Shown one piece after another: positions 28,501 to 37,041 of a DNA stretch of 39,429 bases. Position 1 is the stretch's first letter. Each line of letters starts with the position of its first letter. The position numbers and the translations under genes are program-made. Under the pieces are notes generated by a model, which was given only the letters and a program-made list of their open reading frames with translations, was not told where the DNA came from and did no database searches. Source of the stretch: Acidobacteriota bacterium (lineage in GTDB: Bacteria; Acidobacteriota; Terriglobia; UBA7540); assembly GCA_021817045.1 (NCBI GenBank), contig JAKAWG010000051.1, positions 1 to 39,429 of the forward strand. Direction: 5' to 3'.

Positions 28501-28643
28501 GTGCTCTGCTGGCCCTTCATTGCTGGGGACACGAACAGGCACACGGCCAAGCCGAGCATGGCGATTCTTGCCGGCGGGGCCCACCGCCTGCCGGGCAGCG
28601 CTCCTAAATGGCGAAGACGCAGCATTCCCCCTTTTGTCCGCAT
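25572..28643 (-). CDS. bamA: Outer-membrane protein assembly factor BamA
   Basis: The essential beta-barrel insertase of the outer membrane, here 1023 residues against about 810 in E. coli. After a basic N-terminus and a signal-like helix (IAMLGLAVCLFVSPA, 28-41) comes a Pro/Ala/Lys-rich periplasmic linker with a duplicated GKIQLQxPGxAPxP unit (69-82 and 91-104). POTRA domains run from about 118 to 545, the first starting LIEAIIFRGNRRIPD. The rest is the barrel, with the IRGF-type segment YDIRGFNIYS and a terminal Phe (TVQQTF). A Gly run interrupts the last POTRA (GGGGGGNG). A Cys pair in RDAK...GTCGSF may bridge an outer loop. The start is uncertain: 28643 (GTGGA seven bases upstream) is preferred over 28664 and 28625. 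skp follows. Confidence 0.95.
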   Translation of the reverse strand: MRTKGGMLRLRHLGALPGRRWAPPARIAMLGLAVCLFVSPAMKGQQSTPPAKPKAAAQKSANQPPSAAGKIQLQNPGVAPAPQEKQPAPSGKIQLQAPGLAPVPTARKPTAKPGKEGPPLIEAIIFRGNRRIPDSTLQARIFTHRGDAYNVNNLERDFMALWNTGYFDDIRCVASDGKYGKIITFFLREKKLIRSIDYKGMSSLTESDVMDRFQQEKVPLSIMSQYDPVVVKRAIVVLEEMLAENGRQYATVRARTRDIPPDSVALTFVVVEGPKVKVGKIIFQGDTVFPKSKLIETMKYSKPIGLPPWFWIFHKTYNKDKVDADLEKIRELYQAHGYFFALPEEPITKTVTTHRPLPFIFLGRGRGKQVNITVPIEQGHQYRLGRFEIRGNHLFKTQQLELLLGMKTGDIFDLSKVRKALKNYTKLYGAYGYINFTANPDIEPDRKRRVINLALDFDEAHQYFVHRINFSGNTKTRDEVIRRQLLIDEGSVFNTALWKMSIYRINQLGYFNPIKPAGGGGGGNGTNYQGVTVVQNNKNHTVDLDVNLKEKGRNSIGFSGGISGIYGNFVGANFATNNFLGLGDTLSIGGQVGTFVTSANIGFTEPYFLNRPMTVGGTIFLSDYHFDELQQYGALFGLNLKNVTNTPFGQSYFQNYQQNSKGFTVFANYPMRRSFARLGLTYEFQNSSIQAFSAASQSLFEALDYGQFAGPNQLNGIIESQITPTYLYDNRDNPIFPHRGKYISATLGFSGSILGGNVNTISPALEFKYYHPINHGRNVLAFHFLGETISGYGGKVPPPYARFYMGGQYDIRGFNIYSISPVIWFPTIGQVCNRDAKGNPIWAVAANGTVESGTCGSFTNFPYNTTEVPGGDTELLGNFEYRIPVVGPDVVLAPFMDIGDAFILRPSQLKLQPNALSSITSQYPYFQVPTGHLTPIPGLNFHPRSSVGLALDVTLPMVHMPIEIYYGYNVLRLRNAYATPPQELPPESLFPNIATYDSALPYFERQIFSEPHGMAGFTVQQTF

Positions 28644-28773
28644 TGATCGTTCCACAACCAGCAACAGGCCGGCCGGAGCAATTTTGGCCGGAGACCTTCC
28701 ATCTTATATGAAAGCCGCCGTCTTTGGGAATCGTTGAACCGCGCGAGACCGTGCAAAGTTCCGGTGGAAATAC

Positions 28774-31212
28774 TCAATGGGAGAGCGGTGTGGCGGTTAC
28801 GAGACTGTCGTTTACGGGTCTGTAGTAGAGACCTTCGCTGCCTGCGATCACTTCGAGTACCGCTGGCGGCTGGATCTCACCTTGGATTAATGCCTCGGAC
28901 AAAGGATCCTCCAGGTGTTTTTGCAGGGCCCGCCGCAGCGGTCGGGCTCCGTAAGAGCGGTCCGTGCACGTTTTTTCCAGAATCCAGCGCGCCGCCTCCG
29001 GAGAAAGGTTGACGGAAATGTTCTTGTGAGCAAGGTTGACGTTGAGGTTGGACACCAATAGCTCGATAATCTGCAGGAGGTCGTCATCGGAGAGCGCGTT
29101 GAAGAGGATAATCTCGTCCAGGCGGTTCAGAAACTCGGGGTTGAAGAGCCGGCGCACCTCGCTCATCACCAGGCTCTCGACTTTCTTCCCCGTCAGCTCT
29201 TCGTTCGCGGACTGAAACCCTAAATGGCTTCTCCGCTCGAGGTGCCGGGCGCCGATATTGGAGGTCATAATGAGAATCGTGTTTTTGAAATCGACCGTGT
29301 TGCCGAGCCCGTCCGTCAACTGTCCGTCTTCGAAAACCTGCAACAAAATGTTGAAGACATCCGGGTGCGCCTTTTCAATCTCGTCCAGCAGGATCACCGA
29401 GTACGGAGACCGGCGAACCCGCTCGGTGAGCTGGCCTCCCTCTTCGTAGCCCACGTATCCCGGCGGCGACCCAATCAGCTTGGAGACCGAGTGCTTCTCC
29501 ATGAATTCCGACATGTCGAAGCGGATTAAAGAGCGCTCGCTGCCGAAGAGGAAAGCTGCCAAAGCGCGCGCCATTTCCGTTTTTCCCACACCCGTCGGCC
29601 CCAGAAAGAGAAACGAACCCACGGGCCGACCCGGCGCCTTCAGGCCGGCGCGCGAGCGCCGGATGGCTCGTCCCATCGCGGAAATCGCCCGGTCCTGGTT
29701 GATGATGCGCTTGTGCAATTCTTCTTCGATGCGCATCAGCTTGGACATCTCTTCTTCTTTGATTGCCGTAACCGGTACTCCCGTCCAGCGCGAGACCACC
29801 TCTTCGATGTCCCCTTCATCCACTTCGCCCATTGCGGTTTCGTCAATGTTGTACTTCTCGCGCAGCAGCCGCAGGTTCTCCCGCTCCTTGCGCTCCTCAT
29901 CGGAATAGAAGCGCGCCTTCTCAAACTCGTGGTTAGCAATCGCCGCCTCCATCCTGTGCACCACGAACTTGATCCGCTTTTGTGCGTCAACCATCTCCTC
30001 GGGAAGGGTGCTTTGCTGTAGTTTGACTCGCGCTCCCGCCTCGTCGATCAGATCGACGGCCTTGTCCGGCAAGAAGCGGTCGGAAATATAGCGGCTCGAG
30101 TGATAAACGGAAGAACGGATGGCTCCGTCGGTGTAGGTGACGGCGTGAAACTTCTCGTATCGCTCCTTGATGCCGAACAGCACTTTAATCGCGTCCGGCT
30201 CGCTTGGCGGAGGCACCTTCACCGCCTGAAAGCGCCGCTCGAGCGAGCGGTCCCGCTCAATCGACTTGCGGTACTCGGCGGGCGTCGTGGCCCCGATGCA
30301 CTGAATCTCGCCCCGCGAAAGGGCGGGCTTGAGGATATTGGCGGCGTCAAGCGAGCCTTCCGCCGAGCCGGCTCCGACCAGCGTGTGCAACTCATCAATG
30401 AAGATGACGGCGTTCTGCGCCTCCATCAGCTCTTTCATGATGGTCTTCAGGCGCTCCTCGAACTGCCCGCGGTACTTAGTGCCCGCGACAATCAGCGAAA
30501 GGTCAAGCGCCAGGATCCGCTTGTCGGCCAGAAACGACGGCACATTTCCGTCCGCGATGCGTTGGGCCAGCCCTTCCACAATCGCGGTCTTGCCAACGCC
30601 CGGCTCGCCAATCAGTACGGGGTTGTTCTTCGTCCGGCGGCACAGGATTTCGATCACGCGCTCGAGTTCGTTATCCCGGCCGATCAGCGGGTCGAGTTGC
30701 CCTTCAAGCGCCGCTTGCGTCAGGTCGCGGCTGAACTCGGACAACAGAGACGTTTCTTTCGCGCGGTTGGAGGACATTTTTTCACTCTGCGCTCGGGTGA
30801 GCTCTTCGCGCAGCGCGGAGAGCCGCAAGCCGCGTTCGTGAAGAATCTCGGCGGCAAACGACTTCTCTTCGCGCAGCAAACCCATCAACAGGTGCTCCGT
30901 CCCAATGTGCTTGTGAGAAAGCCGCTCGGCTTCCTCCGCTGCATACGCGAGCACGCGTTTGCACTCCTGGCTTAAAGGGAGGTCCACCGACGTCGAAACC
31001 TTTTCGCGAATCGTGCTTCGACCCTCAATCTGTTTGCGAATGGAGTCAATGGAGGTATGAGAACGGAGGAAACGGTTGGTCAGAGCCTTGTCCTCACGGA
31101 GCATGCCAAGCAGCAGGTGTTCAGTTTCGATATACGTACTCCCGAACTGGCTCGCCTCGTAACGCGCGAAGAAGATCACCCGGCGGGCCTTTTCGGTGTA
31201 TTTCTCGAACAT
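28774..31212 (-). CDS. clpC: ATP-dependent Clp protease ATP-binding subunit ClpC
   Basis: An 812-residue Hsp100 unfoldase that feeds proteins to ClpP in the cytoplasm. In order: Clp N-domain repeats (1-145, [20 protein letters not shown]), AAA1 with Walker A GEPGVGKT (202-209) and Walker [11 protein letters not shown], a short middle domain with a UVR-like helix (about 408-450), AAA2 with Walker A GPTGVGKT (538-545) and NRLDEIILF, and a C-terminal D2-small domain. The short middle domain separates it from ClpB. Start 31212 gives the family-standard [10 protein letters not shown] and has AAGGGG upstream; an in-frame start at 31266 adds 18 unconserved residues. It lies between lolD and bamA. 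No mcsA, mcsB or ctsR gene is in the window. Confidence 0.96.
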   Translation of the reverse strand: MFEKYTEKARRVIFFARYEASQFGSTYIETEHLLLGMLREDKALTNRFLRSHTSIDSIRKQIEGRSTIREKVSTSVDLPLSQECKRVLAYAAEEAERLSHKHIGTEHLLMGLLREEKSFAAEILHERGLRLSALREELTRAQSEKMSSNRAKETSLLSEFSRDLTQAALEGQLDPLIGRDNELERVIEILCRRTKNNPVLIGEPGVGKTAIVEGLAQRIADGNVPSFLADKRILALDLSLIVAGTKYRGQFEERLKTIMKELMEAQNAVIFIDELHTLVGAGSAEGSLDAANILKPALSRGEIQCIGATTPAEYRKSIERDRSLERRFQAVKVPPPSEPDAIKVLFGIKERYEKFHAVTYTDGAIRSSVYHSSRYISDRFLPDKAVDLIDEAGARVKLQQSTLPEEMVDAQKRIKFVVHRMEAAIANHEFEKARFYSDEERKERENLRLLREKYNIDETAMGEVDEGDIEEVVSRWTGVPVTAIKEEEMSKLMRIEEELHKRIINQDRAISAMGRAIRRSRAGLKAPGRPVGSFLFLGPTGVGKTEMARALAAFLFGSERSLIRFDMSEFMEKHSVSKLIGSPPGYVGYEEGGQLTERVRRSPYSVILLDEIEKAHPDVFNILLQVFEDGQLTDGLGNTVDFKNTILIMTSNIGARHLERRSHLGFQSANEELTGKKVESLVMSEVRRLFNPEFLNRLDEIILFNALSDDDLLQIIELLVSNLNVNLAHKNISVNLSPEAARWILEKTCTDRSYGARPLRRALQKHLEDPLSEALIQGEIQPPAVLEVIAGSEGLYYRPVNDSLVTATPLSH

Positions 31213-31273
31213 AGCCCCTTCCCTCGCGACAAGCCAGGGCGTCCAACACAGGCACGCCCCGGTCACTCAGGTA

Positions 31274-31960
31274 TCAGTGCGCTCCCGAGGAAACGGTTTC
31301 AATCAGTTTCCCTTGTGCTAGATGCAGCGTCCGGTCTGCGCACTGTGCGAGCCCCGCGTTGTGCGTTGCAAGCACCGACGTCAACCCGTGACGCCGGTGA
31401 AGCTTCGTCAGAAGCCCGGACACTCTCTCCGCCGTCGCCGAATCCAGGTTTCCCGTAGGCTCGTCGGCCAAGAGAATAGAAGGTTTGTTGGTGAGCGCGC
31501 GCGCCAAGGCGACCCGCTGCTGCTCGCCTCCGGAAAGCTCCCCCACCCGCCTCGTCATCGCTTGCCCAAGCCCCACCTCGGACAGCAACTCGCGCGCCCG
31601 CGATCGGGCCGATTGCAAATCGCCACCCGCAATCAAGGCCGGCATCATGACGTTTTCCTCGGCGCTAAATTCAGGTAGCAGGTAGTGCATCTGCCAGACA
31701 AAACCTATCCGCCCGTTGCGGTAGGCAGCACGCTGCCGCTCCGAAAATTCTCCAACCTTTTCCCCATCGAAGTATACCGCACCCTGCGTGGGAGTGTCCA
31801 GGGCAGCCAGCAGGTGAAGCAGCGTTGTCTTGCCCGCTCCCGATTCGCCCACTAGCGCCACAAATTCCCCTTCGTGAATTTCGAAGTTCAAGCCTTCAAA
31901 TACGGTGACTTGATCTTCGCCCGAGCGGTATATCTTCGTGAGATTTTCTGCACGCAGCAT
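31274..31960 (-). CDS. lolD: Lipoprotein-release ABC transporter ATP-binding protein (LolD)
   Basis: A 228-residue ABC ATPase with Walker A GESGAGKT near 38-45, Q-loop [20 protein letters not shown], signature [15 protein letters not shown], Walker [13 protein letters not shown] and switch His in ATHN. The LPEFSAEEN and [10 protein letters not shown] segments are typical of the LolD/MacB group. It is paired with a LolC/E-type permease 48 bases upstream on the same strand. Together they extract outer-membrane lipoproteins from the inner membrane for LolA. The ATG at 31960 is used. It is followed by clpC after 61 bases. Confidence 0.92.
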   Translation of the reverse strand: MLRAENLTKIYRSGEDQVTVFEGLNFEIHEGEFVALVGESGAGKTTLLHLLAALDTPTQGAVYFDGEKVGEFSERQRAAYRNGRIGFVWQMHYLLPEFSAEENVMMPALIAGGDLQSARSRARELLSEVGLGQAMTRRVGELSGGEQQRVALARALTNKPSILLADEPTGNLDSATAERVSGLLTKLHRRHGLTSVLATHNAGLAQCADRTLHLAQGKLIETVSSGAH

Positions 31961-32008
31961 CAAAATGATGGGTTCATTGATCCAAAGGTCTAATGAATCA
32001 CATTCCTT

Positions 32009-33238
32009 TCATTCGTATCTTAAGATCTCCGTCGGTTCCAGCCGCGCCGCTGACAGCGAGGGATAAAGGGTGGCAAGGAAGCTCGCCCCCAAAGCGACGG
32101 CGGCAATCCACACTCCATCCCACGGACGCGAAACAAACGGCACGTAAGAGAGCGCGTAGACATCCGCCGGAATCCGGATCCATTGATAATGGTTTGCCAG
32201 CCACGCCCCCCCGTAGCCAAACGTCAATCCGAGCACCGTCCCGATCAATCCGATCATCAGACCGTGCAGAGTGAAGATGGACCAAACCTGGCGCCGCCGC
32301 GTTCCCATCGACATCATCACGGCGATCTCCCGGTTTTTTTCCATCACCATCATGGCCAGCGTGATGAAAATATTTAGTGCCGCCACCAGAACGATGAGGC
32401 CGATCGTGAGGACCGTCACCAGCCGCTCGAGGTGCAGTGCGTTGAAAAGGGAACGATTCTGCTCGATCCAGGTGGTTGTGTCAAAGCCCGCCCCCGCTGC
32501 TTTGCGAATCACATTCGCTACCTCGGGCGCGCGATCTACGTTGTCGATCTTGAAACCGATCACCGAAACCACGTTCTCGAGATCGAAAAAGCGCTGTGCC
32601 GCTGCCAGATTCGTAAAGGCCCACGTCGCATCAAAATCATAGAATCCTGAATTGAAAATCGCCACAATGCGGAAGTGACGGTACTTGGGTACTATCCCAA
32701 ACGGCGTCACATAGCCCTGCGGGCTGGTCACGAGCACCGTATCACCCACGAATACGCCCAGGCTTTTCGCGAGCTGGCTGCCAATGATAATCGGGTCTGC
32801 ATTCGGAAACGTCTCCGAGAGTCCGGAGAGCGAACCCGACTTGAGTTCGGTCAGCAAATCGCCTACCCTTACCTCTTCCTTCGCGTCCACACCTTTCAGC
32901 ACGATTCCCTCTGCGCGCGACTGGCTTGAAATCAGCACCTCTTCGTAAAGCGCAGGCGCTGTCGCCACAACATGTGGCAACCGGGCCAGCCGCGCCGCAA
33001 GTTGCTGGTAATGCGGGATGCCGACGTTTGGCTTGCTGATCAAGTTAACGTCGGCAGTCGCGCCCAAGAGGCGGTCCTCGAGGTCGTGGCGGAAGCCGTT
33101 ATTGACCGCCAGCGCCACCACCAGCGCGCACACTCCCGCCGCCACGCCCAATACCGAGATCACGGTGATAATCGAAATCGCAGACTGGCGCCGCTTGGCT
33201 TTCAAGTAGCGAAGCGCCATGAAGAACGTAAATCTCAT
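32009..33238 (-). CDS. Lipoprotein-release ABC transporter permease (LolC/LolE family)
   Basis: A 409-residue permease with the FtsX/LolCE layout: a cytoplasmic start MRFTFFMALRYLKAKRRQSA, helix 1 (about 20-46), a large periplasmic domain (about 47-275) and three C-terminal helices (about 280-310, 325-350, 375-400), ending ARLEPTEILRYE, a typical coupling end. The motif ALNIFITLAMMVMEKNREIA and MSMGTRRRQVWSIF mark the family. With lolD 48 bases downstream it would form a homodimeric LolCE-type complex; only one permease is present, so lolC or lolE cannot be chosen (lolF-like). It starts 229 bases from the divergent rsmG. Confidence 0.92.
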   Translation of the reverse strand: MRFTFFMALRYLKAKRRQSAISIITVISVLGVAAGVCALVVALAVNNGFRHDLEDRLLGATADVNLISKPNVGIPHYQQLAARLARLPHVVATAPALYEEVLISSQSRAEGIVLKGVDAKEEVRVGDLLTELKSGSLSGLSETFPNADPIIIGSQLAKSLGVFVGDTVLVTSPQGYVTPFGIVPKYRHFRIVAIFNSGFYDFDATWAFTNLAAAQRFFDLENVVSVIGFKIDNVDRAPEVANVIRKAAGAGFDTTTWIEQNRSLFNALHLERLVTVLTIGLIVLVAALNIFITLAMMVMEKNREIAVMMSMGTRRRQVWSIFTLHGLMIGLIGTVLGLTFGYGGAWLANHYQWIRIPADVYALSYVPFVSRPWDGVWIAAVALGASFLATLYPSLSAARLEPTEILRYE

Positions 33239-33440
33239 CGCTTTATCAATCTTCCATTATCAACGAGCTTGGGCATCTCTCCAAGCCGGAAATCACGGAC
33301 AAGCCAGGGACAGGGGAACTGCCGCCTATTTCTAGAATCGCATAAGATGGTATTGGCGTGTGCCCTCCTCAGGTCGAAACGGAAGAGAAAGACCGTTCCG
33401 CGGGAGAATGGTTGTAGGCAATTACAGTAGGCTACAGCAA

Positions 33441-33466
33441 GCGGCCTTGAGGCCGCGTTCTTGAAC
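33441..33466 (+). other. Hairpins directly before the rsmG start codon
   Basis: A perfect hairpin GCGGCC-TTGA-GGCCGC (33441-33456) is followed by GTTC-TT-GAAC (33457-33466), and the rsmG ATG comes one base later. No Shine-Dalgarno sequence is seen. The pairing may limit or shape translation, or be a small dispersed palindrome; no T run follows, so it is not a terminator. Confidence 0.4.
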
Positions 33467-33467
33467 G

Positions 33468-34088
33468 ATGCTAAATCTATCTCGCATCCGTGAGCTGCTC
33501 GAGCCGTTCGGCGTGGCTCTTGACCCCCGGCAAGAAGCACAACTCGCGTGCTATCTCAACCTGCTTCTTCGCTGGAACCAGAGAATCAATCTGACTTCGG
33601 TGCGAAGCGAGGAAGATTGCGTAACGCGCCATTTCGGCGAGAGCTTCTACCTGGCGCATTTCGAGGATCTTTCCGGATGCCGGCTGCTGGATGTGGGAAG
33701 CGGCGCCGGCTTTCCAGGGCTGGCGCTGAAGATCATGTTTCCGGACATCGAGACGACTCTCTTGGAGCCGGTGGCAAAGAAGAGAGCCTTTCTAAAGGAG
33801 GTCGTGCGCTCGTGCGGAATGGACCGCGTGACGGCGCGGCCGGAGAGGATCGAAGAGATCGTTTTGGCTAAGTACAACGTGGCAACGGTGAGGGCTGTTG
33901 GAGATTTAAGGTCAATCGTGACAAGCATAAACCGTGTGTTGGATCCCGGCGGCAGGCTTCACCTTTGGATATCGGAGAAACAGAGAAGCGAACTGGAAAC
34001 TTCCGTTTTTGAATGGACGAGGACGCTGAGAATTCCGCTCAGCCGCGAGCGAGAAATCGTAACAGGAGTCCTTCGTGAATGCGCTTGA
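33468..34088 (+). CDS. rsmG: 16S rRNA (guanine-527-N7)-methyltransferase RsmG
   Basis: A 206-residue SAM-dependent methyltransferase that modifies G527 of 16S rRNA. It shows the GidB-type N-terminus (LYLNLLLRWNQRINLTSVR-like, about 28-45), the SAM site LLDVGSGAGFPGLALKIMFP, and the family motifs ETTLLEPVAKKRAFLKEVV and NVATVRAVG. Length fits the family. It is directly followed by parS, parA and parB, the classic gidB-parAB order found near many replication origins. Its stop lies just before the parS site. Confidence 0.95.
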   Translation: MLNLSRIRELLEPFGVALDPRQEAQLACYLNLLLRWNQRINLTSVRSEEDCVTRHFGESFYLAHFEDLSGCRLLDVGSGAGFPGLALKIMFPDIETTLLEPVAKKRAFLKEVVRSCGMDRVTARPERIEEIVLAKYNVATVRAVGDLRSIVTSINRVLDPGGRLHLWISEKQRSELETSVFEWTRTLRIPLSREREIVTGVLRECA

Positions 34089-34094
34089 GACGGA

Positions 34095-34110
34095 TGTTTC
34101 ACGTGAAACA
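34095..34110. promoter_or_regulatory. parS centromere site
   Basis: TGTTTCACGTGAAACA is a perfect 16-bp palindrome and an exact match to the chromosomal parS consensus. It lies between rsmG and parA. ParB (encoded 820 bases downstream) loads here as a CTP-dependent clamp and spreads, and ParA then moves the locus. It is the only such site seen in the window. Confidence 0.97.
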
Positions 34111-34177
34111 CCGACAGTTCTTGTCATCCCATACCCATTCTGCTACATTGACACTTCCAAGAAATTAGGGAGCGGAA

Positions 34178-34963
34178 GTGGGTCGCGTCATCGCCATTGC
34201 CAACCAGAAAGGCGGCGTCGGGAAGACCACTACCGCCATCAATCTGGGCGCCGCCTTGGCCAAACAGGAAATGTGGACCCTGGTTGTTGACTTTGATCCA
34301 CAAGCCAATACCACGGCCGGCATGGGCTTCCCGCGCAACCCTTCTCGCTCTTCGATCTATCACGGCTTGCTCAACGACCGCGAGCTTACCGAATTCGTGC
34401 TTCCTGCGGGGATCGAAGGGCTTTTTTTGATTCCTTCAGAAAAAAATCTCGTCGGTGCTACCATCGAGCTCACTGATCGCCAAGAGCGCGAACAGCAACT
34501 CCGCCTCAAACTCGACCCTCTTCGCTCTAAGTACAACTATATCCTGGTGGATTGTCCTCCCGCGCTCGATTTACTCACCCTGAACGCATTGGTCGCCGCC
34601 GATTCTGTTCTGGTGCCTGTACAATGCGAGTATTTTGCCCTCGAAGGGGTTTCCGAGCTACTGGACACGCTGATCCGCGTGCGTCGGGCACACAATCCCA
34701 AGCTGGCGGTGGAGGGAATCCTTCTCACCATGTATGACGACCGCACCAATCTTTCCAAGCAGGTCCGGGACGATCTCAAGGATTTCTTTGGTGACCAAGT
34801 CTTTTCCACAGTTATTCCACGCAACGTCCGCCTGGCTGAGGCTCCGAGCCATGGCAAACCGATTCTCGTTTACGATCCCGCATGCCGCGGCGCAGAAAGC
34901 TATATTCAATTGGCTCAGGAGGTTATAGGCCATGACGCGAAAGGCGCTAGGGCGGGGGCTTAG
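34178..34963 (+). CDS. parA: Chromosome-partitioning ATPase ParA (Soj)
   Basis: A 261-residue deviant-Walker ATPase that dimerises on DNA with ATP and pulls ParB-parS complexes apart. It begins GRVIAIANQKGGVGKTTTAI with the signature Lys in KGGVGKT, then VDFDPQANTTAGMG, and YILVDCPPALDLLTLNAL as Walker B. It has no N-terminal DNA-binding domain, which is the chromosomal (Soj) type. The start is GTG at 34178, with GGAG upstream. It overlaps parB by 32 bases, so both are expressed together. The parS site is 68 bases upstream. Confidence 0.96.
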   Translation: MGRVIAIANQKGGVGKTTTAINLGAALAKQEMWTLVVDFDPQANTTAGMGFPRNPSRSSIYHGLLNDRELTEFVLPAGIEGLFLIPSEKNLVGATIELTDRQEREQQLRLKLDPLRSKYNYILVDCPPALDLLTLNALVAADSVLVPVQCEYFALEGVSELLDTLIRVRRAHNPKLAVEGILLTMYDDRTNLSKQVRDDLKDFFGDQVFSTVIPRNVRLAEAPSHGKPILVYDPACRGAESYIQLAQEVIGHDAKGARAGA

Positions 34964-35768
34964 CGCCCTGCTCGAAGATACTTCAAGTAGTACCGGCGGT
35001 CTGCAACAAATACCCCTTGACTCGATTGATCCCAGCCCGTTCCAGCCTCGTCGTGCGATGGCCGAAGAACGTCTTAAGGAACTGGCCGACTCGATTCGTG
35101 CCACAGGGGTGCTCCAGCCGGTCCTGGTAAGAAAGCTGGATGAGCGCTACCAGCTTATTGCCGGCGAGCGCCGCTGGCGAGCCGCGCGCTTAGCGCAACT
35201 CGAACTCGTTCCCGCCGTGGTCCGAGAATTGGGTGACAGTGAGGCGCTCGAAGTCGCGCTTACTGAAAACCTTCTCCGTGAGGACCTGTCTCCCATTGAG
35301 ACGGCCCGTGCCTACGAGAAGCTGCAGGAGGGGTTTGGTTACAGTCATGACCAGATCGCATCCCGGCTCGGGATCGACCGGACGACTGTGACTAACACCT
35401 TGCGCCTGCTAAAGCTTTCTCCGGCCATCCAGGATATGATTGAGAGTAAACAGCTTAGCGCTGGACACGCCAGGGCGCTGATGGCATGCCCCGACGCCAA
35501 AATTCAAATAGGGCTGGCTCAACAGATCGCCAAGCGCGGCCTCTCGGTTCGCCAAGCGGAGCGGCTGGCGACTGCAAGAAGGGCTACTCCTCCCAACCAG
35601 GAAGCTAAACCGCTAGACCCCAACCTTCGTGCTGCTGTTCTTGAACTGGAACGGACATTGGGGACGCGGGTCAAAATCGTTGGCAGCGAAGTTCGAGGCC
35701 ATATTGAAATCAGCTATTATTCGCAACAAGATCTCAGCCGGTTGTACGATTGGTTGGTTCGGAAGTAG
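34932..35768 (+). CDS. parB: Chromosome-partitioning CTPase ParB (Spo0J)
   Basis: A 278-residue parS-binding clamp. The N-terminal box RKALGRGLSALL touches ParA. The CTPase fold holds DSIDPSPFQPRR, the C-motif GERRWRAARLA and ALTENLLREDLSPIETARAY. A helix-turn-helix follows (YSHDQIASRLGIDRTTVTNT, about 140-160), then the C-terminal dimerisation domain. The ATG at 34932 lies inside the end of parA and has AGGAGG nine bases upstream. A bactofilin gene starts 14 bases after its stop. Its binding site is present at 34095. Confidence 0.96.
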   Translation: MTRKALGRGLSALLEDTSSSTGGLQQIPLDSIDPSPFQPRRAMAEERLKELADSIRATGVLQPVLVRKLDERYQLIAGERRWRAARLAQLELVPAVVRELGDSEALEVALTENLLREDLSPIETARAYEKLQEGFGYSHDQIASRLGIDRTTVTNTLRLLKLSPAIQDMIESKQLSAGHARALMACPDAKIQIGLAQQIAKRGLSVRQAERLATARRATPPNQEAKPLDPNLRAAVLELERTLGTRVKIVGSEVRGHIEISYYSQQDLSRLYDWLVRK

Positions 35769-35782
35769 ACGTGGAGGCGATC

Positions 35783-36187
35783 ATGGCATTTGGATTGAGC
35801 AAAGGGGAAGCGGAAATTCCCAAACGTGGGTTCGTGGCGTCATTCGAGCCTGGCGCTGAATTCGAAGGCAAACTGAAATTCACCTCCGGCGCGGCAAGGA
35901 TCAACTCGCATTTTAGAGGAGAGGTCAACGGCGACGGCTATCTGCTGGTTGCTGAACGTGGCGAGTTGGAAGGGGACGTGAACGTTAAAAGCGTGACGGT
36001 GACCGGAAAGGTGAAAGGGACAATTCGCGCTAGCGAACGAATTGAAATCAAAGACCCCGGGGTTATATTGGGGGATATTTACACGCCTGTCCTCGTAGTT
36101 GAGCCAGGTGGGTATCTGGATGGGCAGTGCCACATGCCAGCCCAGCAAGGAGAATCGCTCAAGCCATCGGCGGCGGATCAGCCGTAG
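35783..36187 (+). CDS. Bactofilin (polymer-forming cytoskeletal protein)
   Basis: A 134-residue protein with a short polar N-terminus and the right-handed beta-helix repeat core of bactofilins: GAEFEGKLKFTSGAARINSH, FRGEVNGDGYLLVAERGELE, and successive GDVNVKSVTVTGKVKGTI rungs with regular Gly and Val spacing. The C-terminal 15 residues are a polar tail. Bactofilins form nucleotide-free filaments. Start 35783 is chosen for GGAGG six bases upstream; an in-frame start at 35750 overlaps parB. Being last in the parAB unit suggests it scaffolds the segregation machinery, as bactofilins do with ParABS in Myxococcus xanthus; this is inference. Confidence 0.9.
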   Translation: MAFGLSKGEAEIPKRGFVASFEPGAEFEGKLKFTSGAARINSHFRGEVNGDGYLLVAERGELEGDVNVKSVTVTGKVKGTIRASERIEIKDPGVILGDIYTPVLVVEPGGYLDGQCHMPAQQGESLKPSAADQP

Positions 36188-36240
36188 AGGGCTTCGAAGT
36201 TTAGATGGCCTACATTGCTGGGCTACTGTTCGCCTTTCGC

Positions 36241-36255
36241 CGCGGGACTCCCGCG
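36241..36255. other. GC-rich hairpin between convergent genes
   Basis: CGCGGG-ACT-CCCGCG is a perfect 6-bp stem with a 3-base loop in the 118-base gap between the convergent bactofilin and LON-domain genes. No T run follows on either strand, so intrinsic termination is not supported; it may slow polymerase or be chance. Confidence 0.3.
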
Positions 36256-36305
36256 ACGGCCCGGGCCGGTAACCCGCCTAACCCGTTTCGTGTTCCAGCT
36301 TGGCG

Positions 36306-36956
36306 TTACCGATGCGGCCACAGGTTGCCGTTGCCGTCCGCCTTCTTCCGGGCGTTCGCGGCACGTTCAAGTTGCGGAAGGATGGACTGCATGGCGTTAA
36401 TCACCTCGCGGAGCCGTTCTTTTTCGCTGCGAGCAGCAAGGAGAGACTGTTTGAAGTCCAGATCTAGCGGAAGCAGGCCGGCAATCTGAAACGACAGATG
36501 GCGGTACGGAGGCAGGATCGAGATCGTGCTGCCGGCCTGGGACATCTTGCGGGTGATTTGTTCGAGCAGTTCCAAGGCGCGATGCGCCTCTTGCTCGGCT
36601 GGCCGGTTAAACCCCTGGTCATCCTCAAAGAAAGCGACGCCGGCGCGCAGATAAGGCTTCTCGTCGTCGGTGAAGAGAATCTCAAATCTTCGTTCGCCGC
36701 GCGTAAGAATATCGAAGCGCCCGTTGCGGTACCTCCGTGTCACCCGCACGACCTGCGCCGTGCAGCCAACACTCGCAATACCCTGCTCTTTCACCCTGAC
36801 AACACCGAACTCTTCCAGGCCGTTGCTCCCCGTGCCGGCCGCAAGACATTCGGCGATCATTGTCTTGTAGCGCTCTTCGAAGATGTGCAGAGGAAGCGAT
36901 TCTCCGGGTAGGAGCACGAGATCGAGCGCGAAGAGGGAGAGAAGGAGTTCTTCCAT
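36306..36956 (-). CDS. Stand-alone LON substrate-binding-domain protein
   Basis: A 216-residue protein matching only the N-terminal substrate-binding domain of Lon protease. It has LFALDLVLLPGESLPLHIFE, RYKTMIAECL, the strand region GVVRVKEQGIASVGCTAQVV and the RYRNGRFDILTRGERRFEIL block, then a helical C-terminus. The AAA+ and protease domains are absent, and the frame ends naturally, so it is not a truncated Lon. Similar small proteins are widespread; their role is not settled, perhaps substrate recognition or adaptor. No clear ribosome binding site is seen before the ATG. It lies 85 bases downstream of larE in the same direction. Confidence 0.85.
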   Translation of the reverse strand: MEELLLSLFALDLVLLPGESLPLHIFEERYKTMIAECLAAGTGSNGLEEFGVVRVKEQGIASVGCTAQVVRVTRRYRNGRFDILTRGERRFEILFTDDEKPYLRAGVAFFEDDQGFNRPAEQEAHRALELLEQITRKMSQAGSTISILPPYRHLSFQIAGLLPLDLDFKQSLLAARSEKERLREVINAMQSILPQLERAANARKKADGNGNLWPHR

Positions 36957-37041
36957 GGGTGCGGTCTGCGGAAGGAGAACGCTCCCTTGACGGCGGGACA
37001 GACGGAAACCCCAACCAGCCGCCCCTCCTGGTGCGGCGGGA

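Noticed and set aside
34801..34809. TTTTCCACA, a DnaA-box-like 9-mer
   Set aside because: Single copy inside parA coding sequence with no cluster of further boxes or AT-rich stretch, so it does not mark an origin.
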